Assembly (NCBI GenBank): GCA_035697485.1
Contig: DASSCU010000011.1
Span: 1-64,000, forward strand
Reading direction: 5' to 3'
Origin: Actinomycetota bacterium
Lineage (GTDB): Bacteria > Actinomycetota > UBA4738 > HRBIN12
Length of the DNA: 64,000 nucleotides
How positions within the stretch are numbered: position 1 is the stretch's first letter; each line of letters starts with the position of its first letter. Made by a program: the position numbers and the translations under genes. Below the pieces are notes generated by a model. That model did no database searches and was not told the origin of the DNA. It saw only the letters and a list, made by a program, of their open reading frames with translations. Shown one piece after another: positions 17,818 through 27,668 of this stretch.

Positions 17818-18462
17818 ATGAGCGTCAGGGATCGGCTCGACACGTTGTCTCGGGGGGAGCTCGTCGGTCTGGTCGTGGTGGTCGTCATCACGATGGCGGG
17901 CGCCGGCCTGTGGTACGTGCGATCGCTCCCGAGGCCCGTGACGATCGCGGTCGACGCGCTGGCGTCGATGGCCCCCGCCGCGCCCGCCGATGCGCCCGCC
18001 GATGCGACTGCGGTCGCGTCGCCGACCGGACCGCCGATCATCGTCGACGTCACCGGTTGGGTGCACGAGCCGGGTGTCTACGAGTTCGCCCAGGGCGACC
18101 GCGTGGTCGACGCCGTCGACCGCGCCGGTGGGGCAAGGAAGGGCGCCGACCTCTCGGTGCTGAACCTGGCGGCCCCGCTGACCGACGGCACCCAGGTCGT
18201 CGTCCCGAAGCAGGGGGCCGCTGACCCCGGCACGGTGGCGCCGGCCGGCGCCGGCTCCGTTTCGAGCGGCGGCCTGATCAACATCAACACTGCGAGCGCG
18301 ACGGAGTTCGAGACCCTCTCCGGCATCGGCGAGGTGCTCGCCGGCGCGATCGTCGACTACCGCACGGAGAACGGCCCGTTCGCCTCGGTCGACGACCTCG
18401 AGAACGTGAGCGGCATCGGCCCGGCGACCCTTGAGGAGATCCGAGACCAGGTCACGGTATGA
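17818..18462 (+). CDS. comEA: Competence protein ComEA (DNA receptor)
   Basis: Membrane-anchored DNA-binding protein of 214 residues that delivers double-stranded DNA to the ComEC channel. A single N-terminal helix (about 15-36) anchors it. An Ala/Pro linker leads to an SLBB domain (about 73-130, IIVDVTGWVHEPGVYEF). The C-terminal helix-hairpin-helix pair follows (about 150-214): INTASATEFETLSGIGEVLA and the second hairpin NVSGIGPATLEEI. The domain order is standard for Gram-positive ComEA. It overlaps comEC by 4 bp (ATGA), giving a translationally coupled pair. Presence of both genes suggests some DNA-uptake capacity, though no pilus genes are in view. Confidence 0.95.
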   Translation: MSVRDRLDTLSRGELVGLVVVVVITMAGAGLWYVRSLPRPVTIAVDALASMAPAAPADAPADATAVASPTGPPIIVDVTGWVHEPGVYEFAQGDRVVDAVDRAGGARKGADLSVLNLAAPLTDGTQVVVPKQGAADPGTVAPAGAGSVSSGGLININTASATEFETLSGIGEVLAGAIVDYRTENGPFASVDDLENVSGIGPATLEEIRDQVTV

Positions 18463-20870
18463 GCGCCTGGCTGCTCCCGGCCGCGACCACGGCCTGGTGG
18501 GCGGGGCTCCTCATCGGATTCGGTCCCGCGCGGTCATGGATCGTGTGGGCGCCCGGCGTACTCGGCCTGGCCGCGTTGGTCTCGGCCGTGATCGCCGCGC
18601 CCGTCACCCGCGGACGGGATCCGGTGGCTGAGGCCGGGCTCGTCCCGGCCGAACGCCGTCCCGTGGCGTCGGTCGAACGTGTGGCGGCCCCCAGGCGCAG
18701 CCCCGGCGCCCCTGTCGCCGCGGTGACCCTCCTGGTCTGCACCGGCGTCTGTGCCCTGGGTGTCTGCTGGGCCCTGCTCGCTCTGCGGCGGCTGGCATCT
18801 TCGCCGCTCGCGGCACGGGCGCCCGACCGGGTCGAGGTCGACGCCACGCTCCGGGAGGATCCGCGCCCCGGCGCGCTCGGATGGCACGCGCTCGCCGATG
18901 TCCGCCTCCTGCGCACGGCCGACGGCACGGTGAGCGCGCTCCGCGAGACGATCTGGCTCTCCGGCGACGAGGATCCGCCCGCGGCCGCCCGCGGCGACCT
19001 CGTCCGGGCCGACGGTTCGCTCCAGGTGCCCGACGACCCGGGGTTCCTCGACGCGATCCACGCCAAGGGCGTCGCGGTCACGCTGCGTGCGTCGCAGGTC
19101 GAGCGGCTCGAGGGTTCCCCGAACCCGTTCGTTCGAGCGACCCAGGCCGTGCGGTCGACGATGGCACGGTCGATCGAGGCGGTGTTCCCCGCCCGGGAAG
19201 CCGGGTTGCTCATGGGCCTCGCGCTCGGCGACGACTCGCACGTCGACGCGGGCGTCGAGCGCGACTTCAAGGCAACCGGGCTCACGCACCTGCTCGTCGT
19301 CTCCGGCGGCAACGTGGCGATGGTGCTCGGCCCGATCCTCGCGCTCGTGACGATGCTGGGGCTGCCCAGGGCCGCCCAGGTGTCGGTCGGGCTCGCGACG
19401 GTCGCGTTCATCGTCGTGCTCACCGGCGCGGAGCCGTCGGTGATGCGTGCCGGCGCGATGTCCGCGCTCACCCTCGTCGGTCTGCTCCTCGGCCGCGCCC
19501 GTTCGACCGCGGTCGTGCTCTCGGGCGCGGTGCTCGTGCTGCTGATCCTGCAGCCGGTGCTGGTTCGATCGATCGGCTTCCAGCTCTCCGTCACGGCGAC
19601 CGCCGGCATGGTGGCGATGGCCGGCCCGCTGGGCGAGCGGTTCGCCCGCGTGATGCCTGCGCCCGTCGCGGCGGCGGCGGGCACGACGCTCGCCGCCCAG
19701 CTCGGTGTGACGCCCGTGTTGCTGTACCACTTCCACGATGTGCCGGGTGTGACCCTGCTCGCGAACGTGGTCGCCGCGCCGACCGTGGCGCCGTCGCTGC
19801 TGCTCGGGCTCGTGGCGGCCGGGCTGGGCATCGTCTCGGAGCCGATCGGTCACCTCGTCGGGCTCGCCGCCCAGGCGCCGATGCGAGCCCTGCAGCTGAT
19901 CGCGAACGTCGCGGGGCGGGCTCCTGTCGCGCACATCACTTCGAACGGAGGCCCAGCCGTGCTGGTCCTCGGTGCCGGTCTCGTCGTCGCGGTCACGGCG
20001 GCGCTGCACTCGGGGTGGCGCCCGCCCCGCCGTGCGGTCATCGTCGGCGTGCTCCTCGTGCCGCTGCTTGTGTGGAACTCGGCGGCCTCGGTCGGACCGC
20101 CCGATGCGCTCACCGTGCGGTTCCTCGACGTCGGGCAGGGCGACGCGGCGCTCGTCACGACCCCGGCCGGCATGACGATGCTCGTCGATGGCGGCCCCGA
20201 CGAGGAGCAGACCGCCACCGAGCTCGCCGCGCTCGGCGTGAAGCGGATCGACGTCGTCGTCGCGAGTCACCCGCACGCCGATCACGTGGTCGGCCTGCCC
20301 GCGGTGCTGGCTCGGTTCCAGGTCGGTGTGGTGCTGCAGCCGGGGTGTCCGTCGACGTCGGCGCTGCAGGTCGAGGTCGACCGGGCGATCGCCGACGAGG
20401 GGATCGAGGCGCGCACGCCCTGGGCGGGTGACTCCTTCGTCGTGGGCGACGTGCGGCTCGACGTGTTGTCGCCGCACGAGTGCTACACGGGCACCGAGTC
20501 CGACACGAACAACGACGCGCTCGTGATCAGGCTCACCCACGGCGCGGACTCGGTGCTCTTCGCGACCGAACCCGAGGAGCCCGCCCAGGAGTGGCTCCTC
20601 GAGCAGCGCGACCAGGTGGGTCTCGACCTGCACGCCGACGTGCTGAAGGTGCCCCACCACGGCGCGGCCACATCGGTCGCGGAGTTCTTCGAGGCCGTGG
20701 CGGCGCCGGTGGCCGTGGTGAGCGTGGGCGAGAACACCTACGGTCATCCCGTTCAGGCCACGCTCGATGCGATCACCACCACCGGGGCCCAGGTCTGGAG
20801 GACCGACCAACACGGAACGGTCACCATCACCTTCCAGGGTGGCGTGCCCGCCGTCGTCGCCGACCGCTGA
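18459..20870 (+). CDS. comEC: ComEC/Rec2 DNA-uptake channel with metallo-beta-lactamase domain
   Basis: Inner-membrane channel for uptake of single-stranded DNA, 803 residues. Several N-terminal helices and a DUF4131-like region precede the Competence domain with VVSGGNVAMVL and LTGAEPSVMRAGAMS (about 285-340). The C-terminal metallo-beta-lactamase domain starts at VRFLDVGQGDAALVTTP, followed by the metal motif SHPHADHVVGLPAVL and NNDALVIRL, and probably degrades the non-transported strand. The end, YGHPVQATLDAI to VWRTDQHGTV, is the normal family terminus. A diverged second copy of this last segment lies 1.8 kb downstream just before holA. Coupled to comEA. Confidence 0.95.
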   Translation: MSAWLLPAATTAWWAGLLIGFGPARSWIVWAPGVLGLAALVSAVIAAPVTRGRDPVAEAGLVPAERRPVASVERVAAPRRSPGAPVAAVTLLVCTGVCALGVCWALLALRRLASSPLAARAPDRVEVDATLREDPRPGALGWHALADVRLLRTADGTVSALRETIWLSGDEDPPAAARGDLVRADGSLQVPDDPGFLDAIHAKGVAVTLRASQVERLEGSPNPFVRATQAVRSTMARSIEAVFPAREAGLLMGLALGDDSHVDAGVERDFKATGLTHLLVVSGGNVAMVLGPILALVTMLGLPRAAQVSVGLATVAFIVVLTGAEPSVMRAGAMSALTLVGLLLGRARSTAVVLSGAVLVLLILQPVLVRSIGFQLSVTATAGMVAMAGPLGERFARVMPAPVAAAAGTTLAAQLGVTPVLLYHFHDVPGVTLLANVVAAPTVAPSLLLGLVAAGLGIVSEPIGHLVGLAAQAPMRALQLIANVAGRAPVAHITSNGGPAVLVLGAGLVVAVTAALHSGWRPPRRAVIVGVLLVPLLVWNSAASVGPPDALTVRFLDVGQGDAALVTTPAGMTMLVDGGPDEEQTATELAALGVKRIDVVVASHPHADHVVGLPAVLARFQVGVVLQPGCPSTSALQVEVDRAIADEGIEARTPWAGDSFVVGDVRLDVLSPHECYTGTESDTNNDALVIRLTHGADSVLFATEPEEPAQEWLLEQRDQVGLDLHADVLKVPHHGAATSVAEFFEAVAAPVAVVSVGENTYGHPVQATLDAITTTGAQVWRTDQHGTVTITFQGGVPAVVADR

Positions 20871-20886
20871 CGATGTTGGTTGGCTC

Positions 20887-20892
20887 TATGAT
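20887..20892 (+). promoter_or_regulatory. -10 hexamer TATGAT before the 20898 gene
   Basis: TATGAT lies 5 nt before GTG 20898, again a leaderless arrangement. Confidence 0.5.
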
Positions 20893-20897
20893 GAGTC

Positions 20898-21581
20898 GTG
20901 ACCTCCGAGCTTCGCGTGCTCGTCGAACAGCCAACGAGGGGCAAGCGCTGGGTCGCCGTTGCGGCGGACTGGCCGGGACTCGAACGGGGCGGCAAGACGG
21001 AGGACCTGGCGGTCGAGAAGCTCGTCGACTACGTCCCGCGGTACCTTCCAGTCGCGAAGCGCGTCCGGCTGGGCTCGCAGCTCACGACCCAGACCAAGCT
21101 TGACATCATCGATCGATACCCGGGGACCGGCTCGACCGATTTCTGGGGCGTCTCGTTCGCGCCTTCGCCGCTGGACCGCCAGGCGTTCGACGCGCCGACG
21201 TTCGACCGCCAGGTGCGGCTGCTCCGCGCGGCGTGGGCCGAGTTCGACGAGACGGCCGCTCGCGTAACGGCAGAGCTCCGGCCGGGTGTCCGGGGCGGCG
21301 GCCGCTCCCGTGACAAGATCATCCGCCACGTCCTGGCGAACGAGGGTGAGGACTTCTCGAGGCGCGTGGATGCCAAGTCCGAGCTGGTGGACCTGCTGAG
21401 GCCGAGCGGACTCGCCAAGCACCGCGACCGCTTCGTTGAGGCGATGCGTGCGCGGTACAAGGAGGGCACGCCACTCGGCAAGTGGACGATCCCGTACCTG
21501 CTTCGACACACGGCGTACCACGTGCTCGACCACACCTGGGAGATGCAGGATCGAGATCTGTCGGACGACGCCACCAGGTGA
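20898..21581 (+). CDS. Hypothetical DinB-like-ended protein
   Basis: Protein of 227 residues that I cannot assign firmly. The N-terminal half is a short alpha/beta region (RVLVEQPTRGKRWVAVAADWPGLERGG). The C-terminal half is helical and ends with YLLRHTAYHVLDHTWEMQDR, whose H-x3-H-x3-H-like histidines resemble the last metal-binding helix of the DinB/YfiT fold. It may be a metal-dependent DinB-superfamily enzyme or a relative that has only the fold (inference). It is the first of three small genes between comEC and a displaced comEC tail, and starts at GTG 20898 with TATGAT just upstream. Confidence 0.65.
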   Translation: MTSELRVLVEQPTRGKRWVAVAADWPGLERGGKTEDLAVEKLVDYVPRYLPVAKRVRLGSQLTTQTKLDIIDRYPGTGSTDFWGVSFAPSPLDRQAFDAPTFDRQVRLLRAAWAEFDETAARVTAELRPGVRGGGRSRDKIIRHVLANEGEDFSRRVDAKSELVDLLRPSGLAKHRDRFVEAMRARYKEGTPLGKWTIPYLLRHTAYHVLDHTWEMQDRDLSDDATR

Positions 21582-21644
21582 CCGCCTCGACGCAGGGACG
21601 GTCGCTGGCGGCTCGAGATACATCCCCGAAACCTCGCGCAACCG

Positions 21645-22148
21645 TCAGCCCTCGGCGTCTGGCGGATCCAACGTGAGCCTGCCGACCGCCTCGCCGTACT
21701 CCCAGACGTCGATGCCGGGTGGCTCCATACCGAACGTCGTGAGCGCCGTACAGATCTGGCTCCGATGGTCGGTGCCGTGGTGCATCGCCTGTGCGAGCCA
21801 GATCCCGACGAAGGTGTGCTCCACCGGCCCGTCGATCGTCGGCGTCGTGAGCGGCAGATCGGGATCCCACCCCTCGGCGAGTTGGCGCTCCCACTCGCGC
21901 CCGTTCGCCTCCGCGATGACGCGAAGGGCTCCGAGGTCGGCGTCATCGTCCGGGCCGTCGTAGTCCCCTTCGGTATCCGCGAGGCGGAACAGGTACCAGC
22001 CGTCGGAGTCGACCACGTGCCGGAGCGTCTCCTGCACGCTGCCGTACATCGCCGGGAAAGGCCGGTGGAGCTGCTCGTCGGTCAGGTCCGCGCAGGCGTC
22101 GAGGACGCGCATCGTCGCCCAGTTGTGATGCCGGATGGCGTCTTCCAC
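21645..22148 (-). CDS. DinB family protein
   Basis: Four-helix-bundle DinB/YfiT superfamily protein of 167 residues. The metal triad is visible: His in RHHNWATMRVL, His in LRHVVDSDGWYL, and His in AMHHGTDHRSQI. Members include thiol transferases (mycothiol- or bacillithiol-dependent) and many unknowns. I choose GTG 22148 instead of the TTG further upstream because TAGGCT lies 8 nt before it, which fits the leaderless pattern, and because the family usually begins right at the first helix. It is convergent with the 20898 gene and divergent from the VOC gene, inside the segment flanked by two comEC ends. Confidence 0.82.
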   Translation of the reverse strand: MEDAIRHHNWATMRVLDACADLTDEQLHRPFPAMYGSVQETLRHVVDSDGWYLFRLADTEGDYDGPDDDADLGALRVIAEANGREWERQLAEGWDPDLPLTTPTIDGPVEHTFVGIWLAQAMHHGTDHRSQICTALTTFGMEPPGIDVWEYGEAVGRLTLDPPDAEG

Positions 22149-22156
22149 GAGAACCA

Positions 22157-22162
22157 AGCCTA
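22157..22162 (-). promoter_or_regulatory. -10 hexamer TAGGCT, leaderless DinB gene
   Basis: On the minus strand TAGGCT ends 8 nt before GTG 22148 and overlaps the alternative upstream TTG start, which argues against that start. Confidence 0.5.
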
Positions 22163-22189
22163 CGACTCCTCCCCTGCAAGAATGGCCGC

Positions 22190-22627
22190 ATGGCGCTTCA
22201 ACGGATGGACAACGTCGGCATCGTGGTGGAATCGCTCGATGCTGCGATCTCGTTCTTCGCCGAGTTGGGCCTCGAACTCGAGGGTCGAGACATGATCGAG
22301 GGAGACTGGTCAGGGCGCGTCACCGGACTGCGCGACCAGCGCGTCGAGGTCGCCATGATGCGCACGCCGGACGGCCACGGCCGGATCGAACTCTCGCGAT
22401 TCGTCGCGCCGCCTGTGGTCGCCGATCACCGGAACGCCCCGGTGAACGCTCTGGGCTACCTGCGTGTCATGTTCGCGGTGGACGACCTCGACGATACGCT
22501 CGCCCGGCTCCGCGACCACGGCGCGCAGGTCGTCGACGAAGTGGTCCAGTACGAAGAGGTGTATCGGCTCTGCTACGTCCGAGGCCCCGAGGGCATCCTC
22601 ATCGGACTGGCCGAGCAGATCGGCTGA
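22190..22627 (+). CDS. VOC family (glyoxalase/bleomycin-resistance fold) protein
   Basis: Vicinal-oxygen-chelate protein of 145 residues with two beta-alpha-beta3 repeats. The first is MDNVGIVVESLDAAISFFAELGLELEGR (about 6-33). The second starts at LRVMFAVDDLDDTLARLRDHG (about 90-110) and ends with YVRGPEGILIGLAEQIG. Metal ligands are plausible: the acidic residue in RIELSRF and the Glu-type position near the C-terminus. Members include glyoxalase I, dioxygenases and antibiotic-binding proteins; the substrate is unknown. The comEC remnant follows within about 30 bp. Confidence 0.85.
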   Translation: MALQRMDNVGIVVESLDAAISFFAELGLELEGRDMIEGDWSGRVTGLRDQRVEVAMMRTPDGHGRIELSRFVAPPVVADHRNAPVNALGYLRVMFAVDDLDDTLARLRDHGAQVVDEVVQYEEVYRLCYVRGPEGILIGLAEQIG

Positions 22628-22654
22628 CGCCGACACGCGCTCAGGTGACATCGC

Positions 22655-22792
22655 CGAACGCTGGGGCACCCGACCGCGTTCACGCTCGACGCCCTCGCCG
22701 CCGCGGGGTCGACGGTCTGGCGCACCGACCGCAGCGGCACGGTCACCGTGACGTTCGTCGACGGGGTGGCGGTCGTCTCTGGCGAGCGCTGA
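22655..22792 (+). pseudogene. Diverged 3' remnant of a second comEC
   Basis: From about 22658 the frame reads TLGHPTAFTLDAL, a short Ala/Gly stretch, VWRTDRSGTVTVTF and VSGER, then TGA at 22790-22792. This aligns along about 44 residues with the terminus of the intact ComEC upstream (TYGHPVQATLDAI, VWRTDQHGTVTITF, VVADR), with a little over half the residues identical. In-frame TGA lies at 22646-22648, so no longer protein is possible. It sits exactly where the comEC 3' end should lie, 49 bp before holA. The simplest reading is that a segment carrying its own comEC end plus three genes entered next to the resident comEC tail, leaving this stub. Confidence 0.82.
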
Positions 22793-22828
22793 TCGGCACG
22801 GCGCTGCGGACACGTCACAGCGTCGCGC

Positions 22829-22834
22829 TACCAT
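22829..22834 (+). promoter_or_regulatory. -10 hexamer TACCAT, leaderless holA
   Basis: TACCAT lies 7 nt before ATG 22842, within the short gap after the comEC remnant. Confidence 0.55.
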
Positions 22835-22841
22835 CCGAGCC

Positions 22842-23780
22842 ATGGCCAGCCGTTCCCGTGCTCCGATCGCGCTGCTGTGGGGCGAGGACGACTTCCTGCT
22901 GCGCGAGGCGGCGCTCGCCCGGTTCGGCGAGGTGCGCCCGGGCGAGGTCGACGCGGGGGAGTGGCAGGGCGGGGAGCTGCAGGACCTCGCCACCCCCTCG
23001 CTGTTCGGTGAGCCGAGGGCACTGTTGATCTCCGACGCGCGCTCCCTCACGAAGGATGCGACCGCGGAGCTCGCTGCCTACCTCGACGCTCCCGACCCCG
23101 ACGCACAGCTCGTGATCTGTTGTCGGGTGGCCGATCGCGGCAAGGTACCCGCCGCCCTCGACAAGCTCGTGAAGCCCGTCGGCGACGTGGTACACGTCGA
23201 GATCAAGCGGAAGGACCTCGAGCCCTGGCTCACCCGCCGGGCCGACACCCTCGGCCTCGACCTCTCGGTCCCGGCCGCTCGCGCGCTGGTCGAGATCCTC
23301 GGAGAAGAGCCCGGCCAGCTCGTCGCCGCCCTGGCTCAGCTCGAGTCGGCATTCCCGGCCCAGCGGATCACCCCCGCTCTGGTGGCTCGCCAGTTCCGGG
23401 GGCTCGGCGAGCAGAAGGTCTGGGACCTGTGCGACCGCGCGTTCTCACGCGACCTTCCGGGCGCGATCCGCTCGTGGCGTTCGATCGAGGAGGGCGGCGA
23501 CGACCCGCTCAAGGTGCTCGGCGGCGTCTCGAGCCGTCTGCGTGACCTGATCCGCGTGCGCTCGCTGCCCGATCGCATGCCGCCCGCCGAGCTCGCCAAG
23601 CGCGCCGGCCTGCGGTTCGACTGGCAGGCCCGCCGCTACCAGCAGCAGGCGCGGAACTTCTCGATGGCCCAGCTGCTGCGTGTGCACGAGCGCATCACCG
23701 AGACCGATCGCGCCTTGAAGTCGGGTGCCTCCGGCGACACCGTGATGCCCGCGCTCGTGGTCGCGATCGCCGCCGGGTGA
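22842..23780 (+). CDS. holA: DNA polymerase III subunit delta
   Basis: Clamp-loader delta subunit of 312 residues, which opens the beta sliding clamp. The N-terminal AAA+-like domain begins LLWGEDDFLLREAALARF and includes FGEPRALLISDARSL. The degenerate nucleotide site (no Walker A) is normal for delta. The middle region EILGEEPGQLVAALAQLE and the C-terminal collar (RFDWQARRYQQQARNFSMAQLL) complete the usual architecture. It follows comEC in many bacteria, and here follows a comEC remnant. It converges with a hypothetical gene, the stops separated by a single base. Confidence 0.93.
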   Translation: MASRSRAPIALLWGEDDFLLREAALARFGEVRPGEVDAGEWQGGELQDLATPSLFGEPRALLISDARSLTKDATAELAAYLDAPDPDAQLVICCRVADRGKVPAALDKLVKPVGDVVHVEIKRKDLEPWLTRRADTLGLDLSVPAARALVEILGEEPGQLVAALAQLESAFPAQRITPALVARQFRGLGEQKVWDLCDRAFSRDLPGAIRSWRSIEEGGDDPLKVLGGVSSRLRDLIRVRSLPDRMPPAELAKRAGLRFDWQARRYQQQARNFSMAQLLRVHERITETDRALKSGASGDTVMPALVVAIAAG

Positions 23781-23781
23781 C

Positions 23782-24291
23782 TCACCGCTCCCCGCACGCG
23801 ATCGAGCTCTCGACGAAGACGGTTGGCCAGTCCGGCCGGTCGACGTCGGTCCCCCGGGCGACCTCGACGCGGCGCCAGGCCCAGCGCCCCGCGTAGTCGA
23901 GCTCGGCGGTCCACCTGACCGCCGGGAACGGTCCCGGGCGCACGACGTCGCGGTCGCCCGGCAGGGCCGAGTACCCCTGCACCTCGAAGGCCTCGATCAC
24001 GTCCTTCCTCGGCGCCGTCGTGCCGAACGTCGTCCGATGGGTCGGGCAGCACCCAGCGGGGTCGCAGTAGGGGCGGGCGGTGGAGACGCGCGGCCGGCCC
24101 AGCACCGCCGTCATGAAGTCCCGCTGGGCCGCGGGGGTGCCTGGCACGAGCGGAGCGAGCGAGGCGGGAGAGGGTCCCGAGCCGCGCGGTGCCGGCTCGG
24201 CGATCATGGTCAGCCCGACGAACACGGCCACGGCGACGCCGGCCATCGAGAGGTAGGCGCCGAGCGGGGAACGACCGGGTGAGGCCGCCAT
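23782..24291 (-). CDS. Hypothetical membrane-anchored protein
   Basis: Unrecognised 169-residue protein. One helix at about residues 12-31 (YLSMAGVAVAVFVGLTMIA) acts as an anchor or uncleaved signal. The outer part contains a CDPAGCCPTH block with three clustered cysteines and ends with ESSIACGER. Trp/Arg-rich strands (WTAELDYAGRWAWRRVEVA) suggest a small beta domain. The start ATG 24291 has TAGGCT 6 nt upstream on the minus strand. It lies between holA (convergent) and rpsT (same strand) in an otherwise conserved neighbourhood, and its function is unknown. Confidence 0.65.
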   Translation of the reverse strand: MAASPGRSPLGAYLSMAGVAVAVFVGLTMIAEPAPRGSGPSPASLAPLVPGTPAAQRDFMTAVLGRPRVSTARPYCDPAGCCPTHRTTFGTTAPRKDVIEAFEVQGYSALPGDRDVVRPGPFPAVRWTAELDYAGRWAWRRVEVARGTDVDRPDWPTVFVESSIACGER

Positions 24292-24297
24292 GAGGGC

Positions 24298-24303
24298 AGC
24301 CTA
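24298..24303 (-). promoter_or_regulatory. -10 hexamer TAGGCT before the 24291 gene
   Basis: On the minus strand TAGGCT lies 6 nt before ATG 24291, a leaderless arrangement. Confidence 0.45.
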
Positions 24304-24334
24304 TGACAGACGTGGGGCGAAGGGACCGGGGACG

Positions 24335-24604
24335 CTACTCGGCGCCGGCCGCGTTGGCGGCCTTCGCCAGACGGCTCTTGCGGCGAGCGGCGGTGCGCTT
24401 GTGCACGACGCCCTTGCTCGCGGCCTTGTCGAGCGCCTTGGATGCCTCGCGCGCCCGCTCCTGGGCGGCCTGGGCATCGCCCTCGGCGATCGCGGCCTCG
24501 ACCTTCTTGTGCGAGGTCTTGAGCGACGAACGCACGGCCTTGTTGCGCTCGCGGCGCACCTCGTTCTGCTTGTTCCGTTTGATCTGTGACTTGATGTTCG
24601 CCAT
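24335..24604 (-). CDS. rpsT: 30S ribosomal protein S20
   Basis: Small basic protein of 89 residues that binds the 5' domain of 16S rRNA. It has the standard start [20 protein letters not shown], the middle [15 protein letters not shown] and the hallmark [19 protein letters not shown]. Length is normal. The start is ATG 24604; TACGCT lies 10 nt upstream. It is divergent from lepA with 72 bp between, an arrangement shared by many Actinomycetota. No oddities. Confidence 0.97.
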   Translation of the reverse strand: MANIKSQIKRNKQNEVRRERNKAVRSSLKTSHKKVEAAIAEGDAQAAQERAREASKALDKAASKGVVHKRTAARRKSRLAKAANAAGAE

Positions 24605-24614
24605 ACGGCCGCCC

Positions 24615-24620
24615 AGCGTA
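24615..24620 (-). promoter_or_regulatory. Possible -10 hexamer TACGCT of rpsT
   Basis: On the minus strand TACGCT lies 10 nt before ATG 24604. The spacing is at the upper end of the leaderless set, so this is less sure. Confidence 0.35.
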
Positions 24621-24661
24621 CCAGTCGGGCTCCGTGCGGCCGCGGGTGCGCGGCCCGCCCG

Positions 24662-24667
24662 TACCAT
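24662..24667 (+). promoter_or_regulatory. -10 hexamer TACCAT, near-leaderless lepA
   Basis: TACCAT lies 9 nt before GTG 24677, on the opposite side of the divergent gap from the rpsT promoter. Confidence 0.5.
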
Positions 24668-24676
24668 GGGTGGGCC

Positions 24677-26487
<1,811 letters not shown>

Positions 26488-26491
<4 letters not shown>

Positions 26492-27600
26492 GCGCGGGCA
26501 TCTACGTGCACGTGCCGTTCTGCCTCACCCGCTGCGGCTACTGCGACTTCAACGCGTACGCGGGGCTCGACGAGCTCGAGCCTCGGTACCTGCGCGCGTT
26601 GCTGGCCGAGGCTGGACTCGCGGCTCCCGCGTGGGACGGCGCGTCGGTCGAGAGCGTCTTCCTCGGCGGGGGAACGCCGACGACGATGACGCCGGGCGAT
26701 CTCGGCTCGTTGCTGAGTGCGCTGCGCGACGCGTTCGACGTGGCGCCCGACGCCGAGGTCACGACCGAGGCCAACCCCGACACCGTCGAGGAAGCCTCGC
26801 TCGCGGCATTGCTCGCCGAGGGCTACACGCGGCTGTCGATGGGCGCGCAGTCGTTCGACCCGGCGGTGCTGCGGTCGCTCGAACGGCTGCACTCGCCCGA
26901 CAGCGTCCGGCGGGCGTTCGCCGCCGCGCGCGCCGCCGGCTACGTGAACGTGAACCTCGACCTGATCTACGGCGCGCACGGCGAGACGCTCGAGTCGTGG
27001 GAACGCACGCTCGCGGAAACGATCACCCTCGCCCCGGAGCACGTGAGCGCGTACGCCCTCACGATCGAGCCCGCGACGCCGCTCGGCCGTGCGGTGGCCC
27101 GCGGCGACGTGAGGGCGCCGGACCCCGACACGCAGGCCGACATGTTCCAGCTCGCGTGCTCGATGCTGCGCGACGCCGGCTACGGTCACTACGAGGTCTC
27201 GAACTGGGCGCGGCCGGGCTACGAGTGCCGGCACAACCTCGGGTACTGGCGGCGGCGGCCGTACCTCGGACTCGGCGCGGGTGCGCATTCCTACCGGGAC
27301 GACCGCCGATGGTGGAACGTCCGTCCTCCCGAGGAGTATCTCGCGACGGTCGAGCGCGGTGAGCTGCCCATCGGGGGCGAGGAGTCGCTCGACCCCGGCG
27401 ACGCCTACCTCGAGGAGGTGTTCCTGCGGCTGCGCATCCTCGAGGGCGTTCCGGCGAGCTGGATCGATGACGATCGAGCGGGGTCGTTCCTCGAGAGCCG
27501 CTTGCTCATCGACGACGACGGGTCGCTCGTGCCGACCGAGCGGGGGATGCTCCTCCTGAACGAGCTCGTGCTCGGGCTCACCGCCGACCGGCCCGGCTAG
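26488..27600 (+). CDS. hemW: Radical SAM protein HemW (haem chaperone-like)
   Basis: Radical SAM protein of 370 residues in the HemN/HemW family. The cluster motif is [10 protein letters not shown] (C-x3-C-x2-C), lacking the extra Cys of true coproporphyrinogen dehydrogenase, which together with the lepA linkage favours HemW. Other motifs: [35 protein letters not shown] and a HemN C-terminal region ([20 protein letters not shown]). HemW binds haem and probably inserts it into target enzymes (family knowledge). GTG 26488 overlaps the lepA stop. No irregularity. Confidence 0.93.
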
Positions 27601-27656
27601 TCCGTCACGAACCGGTCGGGCGCCGGGCTCCCCGGGCGTCGGACGGGGAGGCCGGA

Positions 27657-27662
27657 TAGAGT
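27657..27662 (+). promoter_or_regulatory. -10 hexamer TAGAGT before the zinc-ribbon gene
   Basis: TAGAGT lies 6 nt before ATG 27669, a leaderless arrangement. Confidence 0.5.
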
Positions 27663-27668
27663 GGTCCC

